DNA of 64,000 nt, from the NCBI GenBank assembly GCA_947652605.1, contig OX393582.1:14532544-14596543 (forward strand). The letters are read 5' to 3'. The position numbers and the translations under genes were made by a program. This DNA comes from Elmis aenea (taxonomy: Eukaryota; Arthropoda; Insecta; Coleoptera; Elmidae). Below, one piece after another: positions 61,416 through 64,000 of the stretch. Positions within the stretch are counted from its first letter, which is position 1, and each line of letters begins with the position of its first letter. The notes below the pieces were generated by a model, which searched no databases, was not told where the DNA came from, and worked only from the letters and a program-made list of their open reading frames with translations.

Positions 61416-62106
61416 AAGGTGATCAACCATCCTCCTTTAGGGAGGACAGTCCTCCTTTTTTCACTTCTATCCTCCCTTGAAAAGTGTCCTCCTTTTTGTC
61501 CTTTTCGATATTTGAAGACTAAAATCTGTAAATCTCCGTATTCGATCGTGAAGAAATTAGAAGACTGAATGTATATTTAAATTCTGAAAAATTAATACAA
61601 TGGGAAAATCAACACGTTGAAATTGATAAAAGATGGGTGGAAATATTCAGCCATTTCAAAAATGGACATATTCCATGTGAAAATTTATTTATTCTTGTTC
61701 AATTTGTGTTGTGCTGCCCTGGAACTAATGCAGCAGTTGAAAGAGTTTTTTCAATTGCTAATGATTTTTGGACAAGTGAGAAATCGAGATTGAATGTTGA
61801 TACTCTAGCTGCAGCACTTGCCGTAAAATTCAATATGAAGGACAGTTCTTGTTCAGATATTTCCAATATATTTTTAGAAGATAATACACTGACAAAAAAT
61901 ATTCATTCAATGGAGAAGTACTCCTTTAAATAGTTATAGGCATGTAAGCATAAAATTTCATGGTAGTGTTAGTTACAAATGTTTTTATTAAGCATTTATC
62001 ATATTATAATGTTTGCAATGCATAAAATGTGTCTTTTATTTTTTTACTTTTTTTTTGCTCTTTAATTTGTGTCCTCCTTTTCATTGTAAGAAAGTTGGTC
62101 ACCTTA
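61416..62106 (+). mobile_element. hAT transposon remnant, 691 bp, with 8-bp target duplication
   Basis: TTAATGGT at 61408-61415 and 62107-62114 is an exact 8-bp duplication in Jockey sequence. Ends AAGGTGATCAACC and (reverse complement) TAAGGTGACCAACTTTC are inverted repeats; one end has lost a T. Subterminal CCTCCTTT blocks occur on both sides. The interior is the 3' part of a transposase gene. Confidence 0.85.
61637..61933 (+). pseudogene. hAT transposase C-terminal (dimerisation) fragment
   Basis: The frame reads HIPCENLFILVQFVLCCPGT, NAAVERVFSIANDFWTSEKS, RLNVDTLAAALAVKFNM and continues to a stop at 61931-61933. The PGTNAAVERVFSIAN-type block followed by R-L-x-x-x-x-L is the hAT C-terminal region. 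The catalytic DDE part is absent, because the element was internally deleted; the apparent start (ATG in ATGGAAATA-like context) is not a native start. Confidence 0.82.
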
Positions 62107-63230
62107 TTAATGGTGTTGGTTACAGTGTCCGTCTATGTTGAGGTCCCGATGTATGTCACTATTTCTGCAATACCAAGGTGCATCAGCGATGTTCCTTAGT
62201 GTATTGTTCTGGAATATCTGGATGATCTGAATATTACTGTTTGGTGCATTCCCATATGTCCATACAGGCTTTAAAGTTTGCTTATAAAAAAAAAGTGTAT
62301 TATGTAGGGACAGAGGAATTTCTCCCGTTTTATAGTTGAAACCCATTTCTTCTCTTTTTTTCTTGACATGAGCCTTCCAGCGTAGCTTAGCGTCCAATGT
62401 AATACCTAAGTATTTTGCTGTGTTGGAGTATGGAATTTGTCTATTATTTAAGTTGATTGGTACATGCTCAATTCTCTTGTTGGTAAAATTGACATGTACC
62501 GACTTAGTTTCATTTAACTTTATACGCCGTGTTTTTGTCCAGTTGTTGATCTGACTGGAAGCTGCTTGTAATTTCTCAGAAGATTCTATATTGTTTCTTC
62601 CTACTGCTAAAATAGTCGTGTAGTCGGCAAAGGTCGCTAAGTAGTGTTTTTTAACTTTGGAATATCACAAGTAAACAATAAGGATAGAGCCGGACCTAGT
62701 ACGCTTCCTTGTGTTACCCCTGCTTTAATTTCTCTACGTTCTGAATAAGATTCTTCTTGCTTTATTCTGAAGTATCTCTCTGGGATGTAGGACTGAAGAA
62801 TTTGGGAGTATTGTTTTGGGAGGAGCGATCTTAGTTTATAATTTAAAAACCATCATGCCACACTTTGTCGAAAGCCTGCGCTACGTCTAAAAAGATAGTA
62901 GAACAAACTTTCTTGTCTTCTAGGGCTTTTTCTATGACATTCGTAATTCTATGTATTTGGTCAAAAGTCGTATGTTAATTTCTTAATCCGTATTGATGAG
63001 GGGAAACTAAGTAGTTCTTTTTCTTCTATTATCGGTTTCATTCTATTGAGCAACAGCTTTTCGAACAGTTTCGATATAACAGGCAATAATGAGATTGGCC
63101 GGTAAGATGAGACATCATAGGGAGGTTTCCCTAATTTAGGGATCATAATCATCTCTGCAACTTTCCACAGCCTAGGTGCATACTTGAGCCTAAACGCACC
63201 ATTTATTAGGGTGGTCAGTTTTACTATGGC

Positions 63231-64000
63231 TTTATTTTGGAGATATCTTAGAACAACGACTTTGAAGGATAAAAAAAAGTTATCTTAAAAGAATTTAAAC
63301 AACTTTTAATTACAAGTAACTTATGTGTATTTTAAATATAAAATGCATTATAAAAATAAATCAATTATGCTTATTTTTAAAAGTCTTTATCGATATTACT
63401 AATATTACTGATAAATGACACATATCCCTTATTTTAATAACAAAAATGTTAATCAAGAATCTAATATTCTTTTTTTAAACTAATAACTTAAACGACTAAA
63501 CTTTTAATAAACATGGGCATTGCAATCATAGAATGAGGGGCTAATAAGTTGACAGGAACACTTTATAATCATTATTTGTGTACTCTCCTTATGCAGCCAT
63601 TACCTATTGGTTTAGAGAACATTGGAGACAAATTATCCTTTTGTACTCAATACAGATATGATCCATTTTTCTGAACTTTTTTTTTAAATCTTGATGGACG
63701 GACAGCATAATTTATGCTTGGATCTTTCAAAATGCTTAGTGACGCTGAAGCTATACCTTGGAGAGGGTAAAGACGTAGTTATAAGAAATTAACAAGATAA
63801 ATAGCAGATAAATATTCGTTTCCAAACTTAAACCTAAAAAATTATGCTGTCAAAGTGATATACATGTTATTAACAATTTCTTGGCAACCGTATAACAAAA
63901 GGGATAATTACCATAAAACAGTTATCAGTTATAATGACCCAAATGCATTGCTCATTTCACAATAATTTTGTCACGAAGACGTGTTGCTTGGTAACAACAC
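63231..64000. other. No gene seen
   Basis: AT-rich DNA to the end of the window with no ORF, RNA gene or repeat that I can support. Confidence 0.5.

Larger units (their letters stand above)
61220..63230 (-). mobile_element. Jockey non-LTR fragment, interrupted by a hAT remnant
   Basis: Minus strand: MIMIPKLGKPPYDVSSYRPI, SLLPVISKLFEKLLLNRMKP (start of RT, near 63152), then broken RT sequence with the catalytic region near 62650. 62397-62107: DAKLRWKAHVKKKREEMGF, KQTLKPVWTYGNAPNSNIQI, ADAPWYCRNSDIHRDLNI. Beyond the hAT insertion the last residues are RRLKRVK and a stop near 61290. A different, more decayed copy than the Jockey at 27.5-29.6 kb. Confidence 0.78.

Overview
This is animal, almost certainly insect, genomic DNA. 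It is AT-rich. It carries one intron-split host gene for a CLIP-domain serine protease, a protein class of arthropod immune and developmental cascades. It also carries transposon types common in insects: Jockey, LOA/R1-like and RTE-like non-LTR elements, Ty3/Gypsy, hAT, piggyBac-like, Harbinger, a tRNA-derived SINE and many fold-back elements. A beetle would fit, but the sequence does not settle the order. Nothing bacterial, no CRISPR array and no operon was seen.
The host gene runs left to right on the + strand. Six coding exons are supported by reading frame, splice sites and matching intron phases: 29775-30071 (CLIP domain), 38917-39008 (activation site), 45345-45463 (catalytic His), 57265-57524 (catalytic Asp), 59569-59720 (loop residues and specificity residue) and 59775-59939 (catalytic Ser and stop). 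About 1.09 kb of coding sequence is spread over 30 kb. The exon with the start codon and signal peptide was not found. It must lie 5' of 29775, in the window or beyond it.
Layout. 0.1-1.6 kb: 5'-truncated non-LTR element (+). 1.7-10.4 kb: noncoding DNA with fold-back and hAT-type elements. 10.4-13.6 kb: LOA/R1-like non-LTR element (-) carrying a hAT and a piggyBac-like insertion. 13.6-21.2 kb: mostly unassigned. 21.2-27.4 kb: a 6.1-kb structure with inverted arms of about 480 bp around a satellite of about 31 units of 120 bp, which itself holds a SINE. 27.5-29.6 kb: Jockey fragment (-) split by a G-rich inverted-repeat element. 30.6-31.6 kb: fold-back element. 32.0-33.3 kb: decayed Buster-type hAT transposase (-). 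33.6-38.4 kb: tandem amplification of a 1.8-kb unit with a Harbinger transposase piece. 39.0-41.0 kb: non-LTR element (-). 41.7-47.9 kb: RTE-like fragments and more fold-backs. 47.9-57.2 kb: near-intact Ty3/Gypsy element in the intron before exon 57265-57524. 58.3-64 kb: RTE-like and Jockey fragments, a hAT remnant and an inverted-repeat element around and after the end of the host gene.
The genes do not form a pathway. The window is one host protease gene whose introns and surroundings have been repeatedly invaded, and the nesting order of insertions can be read in several places. I found no convincing undescribed multi-gene system. The most unusual structures are the satellite bounded by inverted arms (21.3-27.4 kb), the G-rich fold-back with a 9-bp target duplication (28522-29164), and the set of fold-back elements with CAGGGTG ends.
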